Positions 41,694 through 50,311 of a stretch of DNA of 64,000 nt are shown here, piece after piece. A program made the position numbers and the translations under genes. Source of the DNA: JBBDMU01 sp040905685. Its GTDB lineage: Bacteria; Bacteroidota; Rhodothermia; Balneolales; Natronogracilivirgulaceae. Position 1 is the first letter of the stretch, and every line of letters starts with the position of its first letter. The stretch spans positions 1-64,000 of the forward strand of contig JBBDRB010000100.1 of assembly GCA_040905685.1 (NCBI GenBank). The letters run 5' to 3'. Below the pieces are notes generated by a model. The model saw nothing but the letters and a program-made list of their open reading frames with translations, had not been told where the DNA came from and made no database searches.

Positions 41694-42245
41694 TTAGTTG
41701 CCTGAAGGAGGCTGTGGCTGCTGACCCTGAGGCTGCATCTTTTGCTGAATCTGCTGCTGAAGTTCAGGATCGGTCTGAACGGCAGCCAGTATTTCCTGGA
41801 ACCGTGGCATTTCCATTCCTTCGTCTTCAATAGCTGATGTGATTTCCTCATCGGCTTCCATAGAGATTTCTTCTATTCGACTGGAAAGTTCATGATAGCT
41901 TTCCATTTCTTCGGAACTGGCCTCCACTTCGGGTTCTTCCTCACCCGATTGCATAGCAATTGTCATTGCCTCATGAATTTCATTGAACTTCTCCACACCC
42001 AAGCCGTCGTCTTCGACCAGTTCAATCATTTTCATCTGAGAATCATTCTGAACTTCCTGAGCCTTGACAAGTCCTTCAACAAAAGTATCCAGTTCACCAT
42101 CACTCACTTCGATGGGTTCCTGCTGAGGGGCCTCTTGTTGAAATTGAGCCTGCGCAGCCAGCGCGAACGTCATAGCGAACAGCAGGGTGAATACGTTCAT
42201 GGATATTTTCTTGACCATAATGAGTTTTTTGTAGTTAGAATTCAT
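41694..42245 (-). CDS. DUF4168-domain exported protein
   Basis: Exported acidic protein of up to 183 residues. The signal peptide contains MNVFTLLFAMTFALAAQAQ. The mature protein has two similar helical repeats of the DUF4168 kind: one with ELDTFVEGLVKAQEVQND and FNEIHEAMTIAMQS, one with MESYHELSSRIEEISME and FQEILAAVQTDPELQQQIQQ. It ends in a Gln/Pro-rich tail. The first Met gives a longer N-terminus before the signal; the Met at 42218 (MVKKISMNVF) is an equally good start. The domain's function is unknown. A strong terminator follows. Confidence 0.82.
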   Translation of the reverse strand: MNSNYKKLIMVKKISMNVFTLLFAMTFALAAQAQFQQEAPQQEPIEVSDGELDTFVEGLVKAQEVQNDSQMKMIELVEDDGLGVEKFNEIHEAMTIAMQSGEEEPEVEASSEEMESYHELSSRIEEISMEADEEITSAIEDEGMEMPRFQEILAAVQTDPELQQQIQQKMQPQGQQPQPPSGN

Positions 42246-42480
42246 ATTAGTAAATAGTACTTACAAGCAGTATTTATGTTAACCAATTCAATTTCAATTT
42301 ATTTCACCGAAAACCAATAAAAAATAATCTGTCCTGATACTTAATAATTATGCACCTAGGCCTATGCCGCTTTAAATATTTCGATATTTTAAGCCGCCGG
42401 GGCGGATATTTCACAGTGAATTTACCCCATAATCTGTACCTTTTTCCCTACGTTAAACATACATTTAAACTTATTTCAAC
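42246..42480. promoter_or_regulatory. Divergent intergenic region with a UUCG-loop hairpin
   Basis: A 235-bp AT-rich spacer with the promoters of the DUF4168 gene and the rightward anchored protein. At 42369-42394 an 11-bp stem with one mismatch (arms GCTTTAAATAT and ATATTTTAAGC) closes on a TTCG loop. An 8-bp palindrome TAGGCCTA lies just before it. No T run follows the hairpin. No tRNA or riboswitch pattern was recognised. Confidence 0.4.
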
Positions 42481-43167
42481 ATGGCACGTCGCGGCGAGAT
42501 AAACTACACCATAATATTTTCAGCTGCATTCCTGCTGGTTATTATAGCCGCGATCTGGGGTTACCTAACCCTTCTAGATCAAATGGAAGAGCCACCGCCT
42601 GCCGAAGAAACCTATGAGCTCAGCGAAGAATTCTATGGGGGACCCGACCCGGTGGCCGAAGACCTGCTGTCCTATAGCCGGGAGGCCCTGTCCCTGATCG
42701 AAATCAATGTGCTGCTTGATGATGCATTTGAGCTCCATACCAACGAAGAAGACATTACCGCTGATGGCCGCACCGAAGTGGTGGTTATTGAGAGACATCC
42801 TTTTCATCCCACTCCTGCCCGCAGCCTGCGTGAAAACGAGTATACCCGGACCATAAAAGGAATGATCATCTACCGGAAAGGGGAAGAGAGGCTGAAGCCT
42901 GTCTTCATTTTGACACCCGGTGCCATGCGCAACGAGCGGGGCGATATGCTGATCGAACAGATCCGGGCCGACCATGGATATGCCATGCATAGCTATACAA
43001 ATGATGATGAGGAAATGTATCCGGATCCCGTGAAGATCTTCAACGTGGTTTTACTGGATGAACGCGGGCAGCCGGCCAGTGACGACATTACCATCTATTG
43101 GGATCCGGCTTCCGGTCTGTACCGGGCAACCAACACCTTCGGGGCCCCGGGCACATTCAGCGATTAG
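42481..43167 (+). CDS. Membrane-anchored protein of unknown function (228 residues)
   Basis: Not recognised. A basic N-terminus (MARRGEINY) and one membrane helix (TIIFSAAFLLVIIAAIWGYL, about residues 10-29) suggest an inner-membrane anchor. A Glu/Pro-rich linker and a beta-rich periplasmic domain follow, with segments such as RTEVVVIERHPFHPTPA, RTIKGMIIYRKGEERLKP and VKIFNVVLLDERGQPASDD. Codon usage matches its neighbours. A small ORF and an alcohol dehydrogenase gene follow on the same strand, at 60 and 236 bp. Confidence 0.68.
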   Translation: MARRGEINYTIIFSAAFLLVIIAAIWGYLTLLDQMEEPPPAEETYELSEEFYGGPDPVAEDLLSYSREALSLIEINVLLDDAFELHTNEEDITADGRTEVVVIERHPFHPTPARSLRENEYTRTIKGMIIYRKGEERLKPVFILTPGAMRNERGDMLIEQIRADHGYAMHSYTNDDEEMYPDPVKIFNVVLLDERGQPASDDITIYWDPASGLYRATNTFGAPGTFSD

Positions 43168-43226
43168 CCGCCACAGTTAGAGTTTATATTTATGTTATAT
43201 ACAGCTAATCCATCACTGTTAAGACC

Positions 43227-43370
43227 ATGGCGGTAAATCAAACTGAAAAGGACGATACTTCCCTTTTTCCTGAACTGAGAGAGCACAGCAACCAAATAAC
43301 GGCTATAAAGACGGAGGTCGGGGAAATCACCCGTTTCCTGTCTCCTGATCATCCGCGGTTTCCGGCATAA
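43227..43370 (+). CDS. Small hypothetical protein (47 residues)
   Basis: A complete short ORF with ATG and TAA. The product is acidic and hydrophilic with one likely helix (LFPELREHSNQITAIKTEVG) and no membrane segment. It fills most of the gap between the anchored protein and the alcohol dehydrogenase, on the same strand. Codon choice looks like coding sequence, but no homologue is recognised and no strong ribosome-binding site precedes it. Confidence 0.4.
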   Translation: MAVNQTEKDDTSLFPELREHSNQITAIKTEVGEITRFLSPDHPRFPA

Positions 43371-43402
43371 TTTCTTATCCTTAATTCAATAGCTCATACA
43401 GC

Positions 43403-44617
43403 ATGCACAGTTTTGATCTTCACCTTCCTACCCGGCTTCTATTTGGAGCCGGTCATCTCAAAAATTTCTGTCATCACATCTCCGGTTCCGGGCACAGGAT
43501 CTTCCTGGTCACCGGTAAAGGTTCCGTCAAAAAACTGGGCTACCTTGATCTGGTCCTCAATCAGCTCAGGCAACACAACCCGGAGATAGAGATTTTTCAG
43601 GGTATCGGATCCAATCCGGATGCGGCGGCCATTAACCGGGCCGGTGAACAGGCGCGTGATTTCGGTGCCGATGTTGTACTTGGCTTTGGCGGTGGATCGG
43701 TAATGGATGCTTCCAAATGCGTGGCCGCCCTGGCCAGGACCGGCGAAAAAGACATTTGGCCTTTTACAAAAGGCCAGCCCCGCTACGGTACCCTGACCGG
43801 AGCGCTGCCTGTGGCCGCCATTCCAACCACAGCGGCCACGGGCTCAGAGGTTACGGCCGTAGCCGTGGTCTCCAAACCCGAAGTACAGGGAAAAGCCTCC
43901 GTGGGGGCCGGTTTTCTAAAGCCTTTTATCTCCTGGCTGAACCCGGAGTTTACCACAAAACTGAATGCTCAAACAACCAGCGACGGGGCCTCAGACATCC
44001 TGAGCCATGTATTCGAAAATTACCTGCTGGGTGGCAATACATCGCCGCTGGCCGACCGCTACAGCGAAGGCATCATTGACACGGTCATCCGGATCCTGCC
44101 TAAAGTACACCGGAATCCGGATGACCGTATGCTCCGTGGGGATATGCTGTGGGCCTCCAGTCTGGCCTTAAACGGATTTCAGCAAGCCGGAAGAAACCCT
44201 TCGCAGTTTGTCCTGCACGCCATGGAACATTCCCTGAGCGGCTTCAATCCGGCCTTGTCCCACGGAAGAGGGCTGGCGGCCTTATATCCGGCCTACTTCC
44301 GGTGGCTGCTGGCCCATGGGCGTGCTGCCGGGCGTTTTAACCAACTGGCCGTTAAAATATTTCATTTTGAGCCTTCTGACCCGACTTTCACCAGTTTTTC
44401 GTTTATTGATCGTTTTGAAGACTGGCTCAGGGCAAACGGCCTGTACCATTCCCTGCCGGAACTGGGCATCAACCAGGAACATTACAGGGAGATTGCAGAA
44501 TATACGGTCCGCATCAACAGCGGCGGGGCCGGCCACCTCGATGCGCTGGGTCCGTTAACCAGCGATGACATCGTCGATATTTTTCAGGCCACCGAGAAGC
44601 AGGTTTCTGCAGTTTAA
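43403..44617 (+). CDS. Iron-containing alcohol dehydrogenase
   Basis: Group III metal-dependent alcohol dehydrogenase of 404 residues, nearest to the butanol-dehydrogenase/YqhD type. Features are LPTRLLFGAGHLKNF at the start, the NAD(P)-binding VVLGFGGGSVMDASKCVAAL at about residues 93-112, IPTTAATGSEVTAVAVVS, the metal site with SDGASDILSHVFENYL, and HAMEHSLSGFNPALSHGRGL. It reduces aldehydes or oxidises alcohols in the cytoplasm; physiological substrate and cofactor are not readable. It is convergent with the YbbR-like gene, with 10 bp between. Confidence 0.9.
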   Translation: MHSFDLHLPTRLLFGAGHLKNFCHHISGSGHRIFLVTGKGSVKKLGYLDLVLNQLRQHNPEIEIFQGIGSNPDAAAINRAGEQARDFGADVVLGFGGGSVMDASKCVAALARTGEKDIWPFTKGQPRYGTLTGALPVAAIPTTAATGSEVTAVAVVSKPEVQGKASVGAGFLKPFISWLNPEFTTKLNAQTTSDGASDILSHVFENYLLGGNTSPLADRYSEGIIDTVIRILPKVHRNPDDRMLRGDMLWASSLALNGFQQAGRNPSQFVLHAMEHSLSGFNPALSHGRGLAALYPAYFRWLLAHGRAAGRFNQLAVKIFHFEPSDPTFTSFSFIDRFEDWLRANGLYHSLPELGINQEHYREIAEYTVRINSGGAGHLDALGPLTSDDIVDIFQATEKQVSAV

Positions 44618-44627
44618 GTATCTCCCG

Positions 44628-45620
44628 TTAATCGACAAGCACATTATAATAGGAAACCCGTCTTGGCTGCGTGGACCGTAGCCTGAGGTTGAGATTGTGG
44701 TCGATCGGGTGAACAGACGGCGTCACAAGACCGGTGGTATCCTCTACAAGTTCTGTATAGGGAACGACCGCTTCAAATGGGACGATATCCTGTGACTGTG
44801 CATACTCATGAATGGGGACATCGTAGCGGACCGTGATCACAGAGGGACTAAAGCGTACTTCCCGGTCTTCGGGCATGCCCTCCGTCCGGACCTGAATGCG
44901 TGTTTCCCCTTCCGTATATTCGGCAACCGGTGCCCGGTAGACTACCTCGTTCACATCCAGTTCTATCAGTTCGGAAGGTTCCCGTAATGGGATATGATGA
45001 TGAATGGTGTCACTGACATCCTCGAGCTGCACTTCTTCGGTCGGCCAGGATGCGATGTCTTCAACCAGGGATCGCGCGCCGGCAACCTCCACACTGTCGG
45101 GTATGATGCCGGGTTCCCCCACCAGATCATACTGACGGCGGAATGCAATAGACACATGGGGTTCAATGGGCACCTTCCTGGTGATTTTCTCCTCCATCGG
45201 GACATTCAGGATCGTTGGATTAACGTTCTGCACGTTTACATCCAGATACATCCCCATCGTTTCCTTAACCCGGTCGGTCAGGTTAATGGGCCCCTGGCGG
45301 GCATCCACGCGCAGGGCAGGCGGGTTGTTATAAATGCTGATCAGCTTCCACCCCTCTCCGACCATGTTGACGGTAACCTCTTCGGGCGGCTCTTCAACCA
45401 GGGCCAGATCGTCCTGGAACCGCGCAATCTGGACGGGAAGCATCACGGTGAGATTAAAATCACGATTCAGGTTCACCAACAGCCAAAGGCTGATCGCCAG
45501 CACATAGGCTACGATAAAAACAATGATCTTTTCCGTGCGGGGCAACGAATCGATATCATCTTTTCGTTTCAACCGCGAAATGAGCGAGGGTTTAATATTT
45601 GGAGATGGTTCCGGCATCAT
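44628..45620 (-). CDS. YbbR/CdaR-like membrane-anchored protein
   Basis: Protein of 330 residues with a cytoplasmic N-terminus, one membrane helix (KIIVFIVAYVLAISLWLLVN, about residues 30-49) and a periplasmic part made of YbbR-like repeats. The anchor followed by NLNRDFNLTVMLPVQIARF, the repeat with EEVTVNMVGEGWKLISI, and PDSVEVAGARSLVEDIASWP are the usual form seen in Bacteroidota. In Firmicutes the homologue CdaR controls the c-di-AMP cyclase, but no cdaA gene is adjacent here, so that link is not supported. It follows the DUF721 gene by 34 bp and is probably co-transcribed. Confidence 0.75.
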   Translation of the reverse strand: MMPEPSPNIKPSLISRLKRKDDIDSLPRTEKIIVFIVAYVLAISLWLLVNLNRDFNLTVMLPVQIARFQDDLALVEEPPEEVTVNMVGEGWKLISIYNNPPALRVDARQGPINLTDRVKETMGMYLDVNVQNVNPTILNVPMEEKITRKVPIEPHVSIAFRRQYDLVGEPGIIPDSVEVAGARSLVEDIASWPTEEVQLEDVSDTIHHHIPLREPSELIELDVNEVVYRAPVAEYTEGETRIQVRTEGMPEDREVRFSPSVITVRYDVPIHEYAQSQDIVPFEAVVPYTELVEDTTGLVTPSVHPIDHNLNLRLRSTQPRRVSYYNVLVD

Positions 45621-45654
45621 TTTGATGGATTAGCGTTGGTATGGCCTGCAATGG

Positions 45655-45954
45655 CTATCCGCGAATAATTATTTCTTTAATTATCTCTTCCTTCACTTTC
45701 CGGTTTAACTGCCGGGTGAGATTGTAGCGCTGCATATGCAGTTCATGACGCCATCCGGGATTTTTTATTCTCATGACCAGTGTTGTGCCTTCAAAATGAA
45801 TGTCCTCGCACTGTTCAGCAATGGCCGAACCCACCGACTCAGGCAAAAGCGATAAGATCATTCCTTTCTTTAATTCTTTCCTGTGGGGTAAATCGTCTAT
45901 ATATCCCTCAAGCAACGAGGAAAGTGCCTGAGGTTTTTTTCTGTAATAGCTCAC
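45655..45954 (-). CDS. DUF721 (DciA-like) protein
   Basis: Small protein of 99 residues with a GTG start. The pattern (LSSLLEGYIDDLPHRKELKK, VGSAIAEQCEDIHFEGTTLV, MRIKNPGWRHELHMQRYNLT, RQLNRKVKEEIIKEIIIRG) matches DUF721, whose DciA members load the replicative helicase DnaB in many bacteria. The basic, KH-like fold is compatible with nucleic-acid binding. The DciA role is a family-level inference, since Bacteroidota members are short and have not all been tested. It lies between mltF and the YbbR-like gene on the same strand. Confidence 0.82.
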   Translation of the reverse strand: MSYYRKKPQALSSLLEGYIDDLPHRKELKKGMILSLLPESVGSAIAEQCEDIHFEGTTLVMRIKNPGWRHELHMQRYNLTRQLNRKVKEEIIKEIIIRG

Positions 45955-46063
45955 GGTATATTACCCTGGTTAACTTAACGTTGGGACAGGTCCGGCGGAC
46001 ACACCCATTTATATTAACCAAATTATACACAAATATCATGATTTCAGGCCCCACGGGACCCTT

Positions 46064-47647
46064 TTAATTTTCTGATATCCGGCCCATCGCCAATATGGTC
46101 TCCTCTACCTCATCACGTACGGTGGTATCGGCAAAGCGGGCTATGGCCTGATAGGTTTTATAGCGGGCCAGTACTTTCCGGACGTAATCTACCGTTTCCG
46201 TACCACGGCAATACCCATAGCGTGCCTGCCGGTAGTATTTCTGGTCCGTCAGCTTTAACAATCCCTCGGCAACGTCATTCCAGTCGTTCGGATCTTTATT
46301 GGCATCCATGGCCAGGCGGCGGGCATCGGCAACATGGCCAACCCCGGCGTTGTATGAAGCCAACGTAAGCGCCAGCTGGTTTTCTTCATCCAGATAGGCA
46401 TAATGGGTGAGATGCTTTTTCAGATAGCGCAGTCCCTCGTCAATATTGGTTTTGGGATCCATAAGTTTGGCTTCATCCCGGACTTCGGAAAACCGTGGTA
46501 TGATCTGCATCAGTCCGACCGCGCCGGCAAAACTTATTGCATTGGGCCGGAAAGCCGATTCCTGTGCCATGACGGCCACCACCAGTTTCCAGTCCACCCC
46601 CCTTGACTCGGCTTCGGGACGAATCATATCGTCGTAGGGAGAAAGCACACCGAAATACATAAGCTCACTGACATCCTGACGATGTTCTTCTATCCGGCTC
46701 CGGCTGGAAAAATAGCGGTTCAGCAGCAACGCCATAAACCCGGATTTCCATATTTTGCCGGATTCCTCATCATACTTAAAGTTTCCGTAAATATACTTGT
46801 CGACTTCCTTTTGCAGCTGGCCGGCACCCTTTCGGACACCCCAGCCTACCGGCAGCCCTTCCGCCAACGCAGGGCCCAGGGTCACTCCCTTCACGTACGT
46901 CTGTATGGTACTGAACTCATGATCATCAGCGACGGTTGCCTGAAACCGCCCGTTTGCCACCCCCACGACCAGGGCCTCCGTATCCATAGCCTCCGCAATC
47001 AGATCAATCTCAAATTGATGGCCCTGATCCTGCAGCTCAACCAGGGTTTCATGGTGGGCTGAATGCTTGCGCACGCTTATGGTCATGTTGTCCAGGTCTT
47101 CGGGAAGCCTGGCCATTACAGTGCTGTCGGCGACAATAAGGTGCTGGCTGATCAGATTATAGGGTTCGGAAAAGGATACCCGCTCGTTGCGCCAAGGCGT
47201 CTTTATGAAATTTGAGGCAATGATATCTCCCTCACCCCGGTTGAGCATCTCAACAGGGTCATCACCCGGCTGTAAAATGATGATTTCGATATTCAGGTCA
47301 TGCTTGCGGGCAAAGGCTGCAAAAAATTCATACTCAAAGCCCCTGTCGAATCCGCCCTGCAGGAAGTAAGACCCTACGTTGTAATTGGTTATCAGCCGAA
47401 TGGTACCACGGTCAAGGATTTCAGGAAAATCCAGGTCCACCGGTTCGTGAGCCTGCGGTATATTCTCATGTTGCACGGGTTCCTGCTCTTCCTGCAGCAT
47501 ATCCAGCACATCGTAGGGTACGACATTGTTTATATCATGCTGCCTAATATCCTTGGCATCATTCTCGGCAATGTTTACGGCCGCTAAAATAAATGCGATC
47601 ACCATTATTGCCATCAATACCCTGGTGATATAGTTGTTCTTCTCCAT
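46064..47647 (-). CDS. mltF: MltF-type membrane-bound lytic transglycosylase
   Basis: Murein-cleaving enzyme of 527 residues. An N-terminal membrane helix (VLMAIMVIAFILAAVNIA) anchors it. Next comes an extracellular-solute-binding domain (about residues 75-310: GTIRLITNYNVGSYFLQGGF, YEFFAAFARKH, NRGEGDIIASNFIKTPWR). The C-terminal SLT domain (about 355-490) carries the catalytic Glu in VVAVMAQESAFRPNAISFAG, then AVGLMQIIP, ALTLASYNAGVGHVADARRL and RYGYCRGTETVDYVRKVLAR. This two-domain order is that of MltF, where the binding domain regulates the lyase domain. A 261-bp AT-rich region upstream probably holds its promoter. Confidence 0.92.
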   Translation of the reverse strand: MEKNNYITRVLMAIMVIAFILAAVNIAENDAKDIRQHDINNVVPYDVLDMLQEEQEPVQHENIPQAHEPVDLDFPEILDRGTIRLITNYNVGSYFLQGGFDRGFEYEFFAAFARKHDLNIEIIILQPGDDPVEMLNRGEGDIIASNFIKTPWRNERVSFSEPYNLISQHLIVADSTVMARLPEDLDNMTISVRKHSAHHETLVELQDQGHQFEIDLIAEAMDTEALVVGVANGRFQATVADDHEFSTIQTYVKGVTLGPALAEGLPVGWGVRKGAGQLQKEVDKYIYGNFKYDEESGKIWKSGFMALLLNRYFSSRSRIEEHRQDVSELMYFGVLSPYDDMIRPEAESRGVDWKLVVAVMAQESAFRPNAISFAGAVGLMQIIPRFSEVRDEAKLMDPKTNIDEGLRYLKKHLTHYAYLDEENQLALTLASYNAGVGHVADARRLAMDANKDPNDWNDVAEGLLKLTDQKYYRQARYGYCRGTETVDYVRKVLARYKTYQAIARFADTTVRDEVEETILAMGRISEN

Positions 47648-47908
47648 GACTTCCGCTACTCCAAAATATTACTATTCGAAGTCCCGTTAAGCGCGGCTAA
47701 CGCTACCGCTGATGCAGAGGAACTTCGGCTATAGTTATGAATAATTTTTAACTCTCTTGCCTTTTTCTACTCCCTGGAAGGCTGTTTTCTTAGGTTGATT
47801 AAAAGATATAGATAACTAACTAACTTCTGAGTTAGAATTTATTATTTAAGATTTTATATTATATATAAATATATAATTAATATGCATTTATGCATATCGG
47901 ACCCCGGT
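47648..47908. promoter_or_regulatory. AT-rich intergenic region with palindromes upstream of mltF
   Basis: A 261-bp spacer between the transporter stop and the mltF start, both leftward. A perfect palindrome ATATGCAT-TT-ATGCATAT lies at 47880-47897, just after the transporter stop. CTAACT and AGTTAG arms with an 8-bp centre lie at about 47817-47836. The stretch between them is almost pure A/T. The mltF promoter is expected here, but no single box pair stands out. Confidence 0.4.
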
Positions 47909-48805
47909 TTATTTTTTTCTTTTCCAGGTCATGAATACCCCTGTCAAAATTACGGCCACGGCAAACAGCGACAGCGGTGGCGGCACTTCCGCAAAAAAAA
48001 CGACGGCAAGCAGCGAGGCGCCCACCGGCTCGGTCAGGATCAGGGTGGACAGGAAGGTCGGGGAAATGGACCGGACGGCATAGTTCATGGTCCCATGGCC
48101 GATAATCTGAGGACCCAGGGCCAGAGCCAGTCCGACGATCCAGCCTGCTTTTCCCACCGAGAGGCTGACATCGAGAAAAAGGCTGATGCCAAGGCAGGCC
48201 AAGGCCGTGAAGCCATATACCCGGAAGACATAGTTAAGCCAGTCGGATTTTTGGCGTAATCGCTGGCTTATCAGAAAATAGCCTGCAAACAGAAAGGCTG
48301 CCGACAAGGCCATTGCATTGCCCAATAAGGGGTTATCATATATGGTATTGGCAGAACTATCCGAAAAGCCAAGCAAGGCCGTACCGGCGAAGGCCGTGAA
48401 TACCCCGGCCCATACCCGGCCGGAAAACCTGCGTTTCAGGATCCCCGCTTCGAATACGATCAGGATGACCGGATGACAGGTAACCAGAACGGAAACCGAA
48501 GCCACGGACGAATAGGAAAGGGCGCCGATCCATAGTATAAAATGCACTCCCAGGAACAGGCCTGCCAGGGCCGCATAGAAATTGTCTGTCAGGGAATAGG
48601 TGCTTTCAGCGTACTTATCCCTGTAAAAAAACCAAAAGGGGGCCAGCATGGTCACCGCCGACACGGTACGGACGGTAGCCAGGGCTATGGCATTAACCTC
48701 ACTCACGGATTTAATGAGAATGGGAGCTACGGCAAATGTGGCCAGGGCCAGGATCAGCGCCAGGGTCAGGTTTGTACTGCGATGCCCCCCGGCATCGGTA
48801 TTCAC
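47909..48805 (-). CDS. EamA/DMT-family transporter
   Basis: Drug/metabolite transporter of 298 residues with ten hydrophobic helices in two EamA halves. The first half has LALILALATFAVAPILIKS and FLGVHFILWIGALSYSSVAS, then VSVLVTCHPVILIVFEAG; the second half has LSAAFLFAGYFLISQRLRQ and STLILTEPVGASLLAVVFFA. The substrate is unknown. It overlaps the DUF4293 gene upstream by 4 bp (ATGA), so the two are translationally coupled. A second EamA protein of separate sequence is encoded divergently 1.4 kb away. Confidence 0.87.
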   Translation of the reverse strand: MNTDAGGHRSTNLTLALILALATFAVAPILIKSVSEVNAIALATVRTVSAVTMLAPFWFFYRDKYAESTYSLTDNFYAALAGLFLGVHFILWIGALSYSSVASVSVLVTCHPVILIVFEAGILKRRFSGRVWAGVFTAFAGTALLGFSDSSANTIYDNPLLGNAMALSAAFLFAGYFLISQRLRQKSDWLNYVFRVYGFTALACLGISLFLDVSLSVGKAGWIVGLALALGPQIIGHGTMNYAVRSISPTFLSTLILTEPVGASLLAVVFFAEVPPPLSLFAVAVILTGVFMTWKRKK

Positions 48806-49209
48806 CGTAACCGGTCCACTGAGCGGACCAGGTTCTCATCCTTACGGATGAAATGGATGGCTGCATACTGGCATAACAGGGCCAGAAAAAGGATGGATAC
48901 GCCCAGAATCTCATCCCAAACATTGAACCCATAAGTGCCCAGGGTAAAAAAGATGGCAAAACAGATACCTATGGCTATCACCTGGAACATCATGGCCCTT
49001 TTTACCCAGCGAATCTGATTAAGACGGTTATTATACAGCAGCATGGCATACAGCGAAAGGATGGCTGCAAATCCAAGGGCGACTGTCAAACCGGTGCTGA
49101 TCCATCCACTGGGATCGGTTAAGGCATGACCGTAAATGGGCAAAAACACAAAAGCGATATTAAGGGCAACCCCCAGCAGCAAAAAAATGGTTTGGACTCG
49201 TTGTATCAC
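48802..49209 (-). CDS. DUF4293 four-helix membrane protein
   Basis: Small integral membrane protein of 135 residues with four hydrophobic helices. It opens with MIQRVQTIFLLLGVALNIAF, the hallmark of DUF4293, a family largely limited to Bacteroidota and relatives. The other helices are around TVALGFAAILSLYAMLLYNN, QVIAIGICFAIFFTLGTYGF and VSILFLALLCQYAAIHFI. The function is unknown. It overlaps the EamA gene by 4 bp. Confidence 0.88.
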   Translation of the reverse strand: MIQRVQTIFLLLGVALNIAFVFLPIYGHALTDPSGWISTGLTVALGFAAILSLYAMLLYNNRLNQIRWVKRAMMFQVIAIGICFAIFFTLGTYGFNVWDEILGVSILFLALLCQYAAIHFIRKDENLVRSVDRLR

Positions 49210-49350
49210 GACAGGAAAATTTGGTTAAAGGTGACCGGCAAGATAAGATTTTTTATGGGATTTAGGATTCCCGATTCATCATTTAGTATCGGTGATTATC
49301 CCGTATATTGCTGCTGCTAATATTATTTTGTTTTTTAAACCCTTTGGTAA

Positions 49351-50226
49351 TTGAATAGAAACGTAGTTGTAGAATCCTGCCTGCTGTTTATCGTATTTGT
49401 ATGGGCGCTGAACTTTTCCGTGGTCAAGTTCAGCCTGCAGGAAATTGATCCGCTGAGCTTTAATGCCATTCGCTTTTTCTTTGCCATTGCTTTTATCTGG
49501 CTGATCGTCCGGAAGAAAAAGATCCCCATTCGTGTGCAGCAAGGCGACTGGCCGAAGTTCATTGTTTTGGCATTCCTTGGGAACGTGATGTACCAGATGC
49601 TGTTCATATACGGGATCGATCTAACCTATTCGGCCAATGCAGCCGTCATGCTGGGAACCATACCGGTTTGGGTTGCCCTGACCTCTCATGTGTTCTTCGA
49701 AGAAAAGCTCACCGCTTTAAAATTTGCGGGAATCATACTGGCCTTTTCCGGCGTGATCTTCATCATGGCCGGCGGAGAATACGGCTTCTCCCTGGCGGCC
49801 GACAATGTAATGGGTGATCTGATCATTATTGCCGCGGCCATGGTGTTTGCCGTGTACACCCTGCTTTCCAAGTCCATGCTGGACCGGTACACCCCTTTGG
49901 AATTATCGACCATCATCATGACCCTGGGCGGCTTCACTCTCATCGTGATAGCCATTCCCTCTTTAAGCGTGCTTGATTATGGAGACCTATCCCTTCTTTC
50001 CCTGGCGGGGACCGTTTATAGCGGTGTTTTATCGATCGGGTTAGCCTATCTGGTATGGAATTACGGGATCAAGCAGGTCGGGGCCGTGCGCACCTCCACG
50101 TTCCAGAATATAGTCCCTGTATTTGGCATCGCCCTGGGATTTTTATTGCTGGGCGAACAGCTAACCCTGTTACAATACTTCGGGGCCGCTTTGGTTTTGG
50201 GCGGTATCCTCCTGGCCCGTAAATAA
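49351..50226 (+). CDS. EamA/DMT-family transporter
   Basis: Drug/metabolite transporter of 291 residues with ten helices. EamA features include LLFIVFVWALNFSVVKFSLQ, DPLSFNAIRFFFAIAFIWLI, YSANAAVMLGTIPVWVALTS and FSGVIFIMAGGEYGFSL, then in the second half AGTVYSGVLSIGLAYLVWNY and TFQNIVPVFGIALGFLLLGE. The start is TTG at 49351, the first possible start before the first helix. The substrate is unknown. It stands alone, upstream of the polysaccharide operon. Confidence 0.86.
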   Translation: MNRNVVVESCLLFIVFVWALNFSVVKFSLQEIDPLSFNAIRFFFAIAFIWLIVRKKKIPIRVQQGDWPKFIVLAFLGNVMYQMLFIYGIDLTYSANAAVMLGTIPVWVALTSHVFFEEKLTALKFAGIILAFSGVIFIMAGGEYGFSLAADNVMGDLIIIAAAMVFAVYTLLSKSMLDRYTPLELSTIIMTLGGFTLIVIAIPSLSVLDYGDLSLLSLAGTVYSGVLSIGLAYLVWNYGIKQVGAVRTSTFQNIVPVFGIALGFLLLGEQLTLLQYFGAALVLGGILLARK

Positions 50227-50248
50227 TGTAATATTTTCTCAAAGAAGA

Positions 50249-50300
50249 TTGCCGATCTTTCTTATCTTTACATATAATTATAATAATATTTATATGTAAA
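50249..50300 (+). promoter_or_regulatory. Promoter of the polysaccharide export operon, overlapped by an operator-like inverted repeat
   Basis: TTGCCG (50249-50254) and a perfect TATAAT (50273-50278) are separated by 18 bp. A perfect 11-bp inverted repeat TTTACATATAA / TTATATGTAAA (50267-50277 and 50290-50300, 12-bp centre) covers the -10 box and start site. Such a layout suits repression by a dimeric regulator. The operon's first ATG follows 11 bp after the right arm. Regulator identity is unknown. Confidence 0.5.
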
Positions 50301-50311
50301 TTTATTAATAT

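Noticed and set aside
44618..44627. Terminator between the convergent alcohol dehydrogenase and YbbR-like genes
   Set aside because: Only 10 bp separate the stop codons and no stem-loop with a T tract is present.
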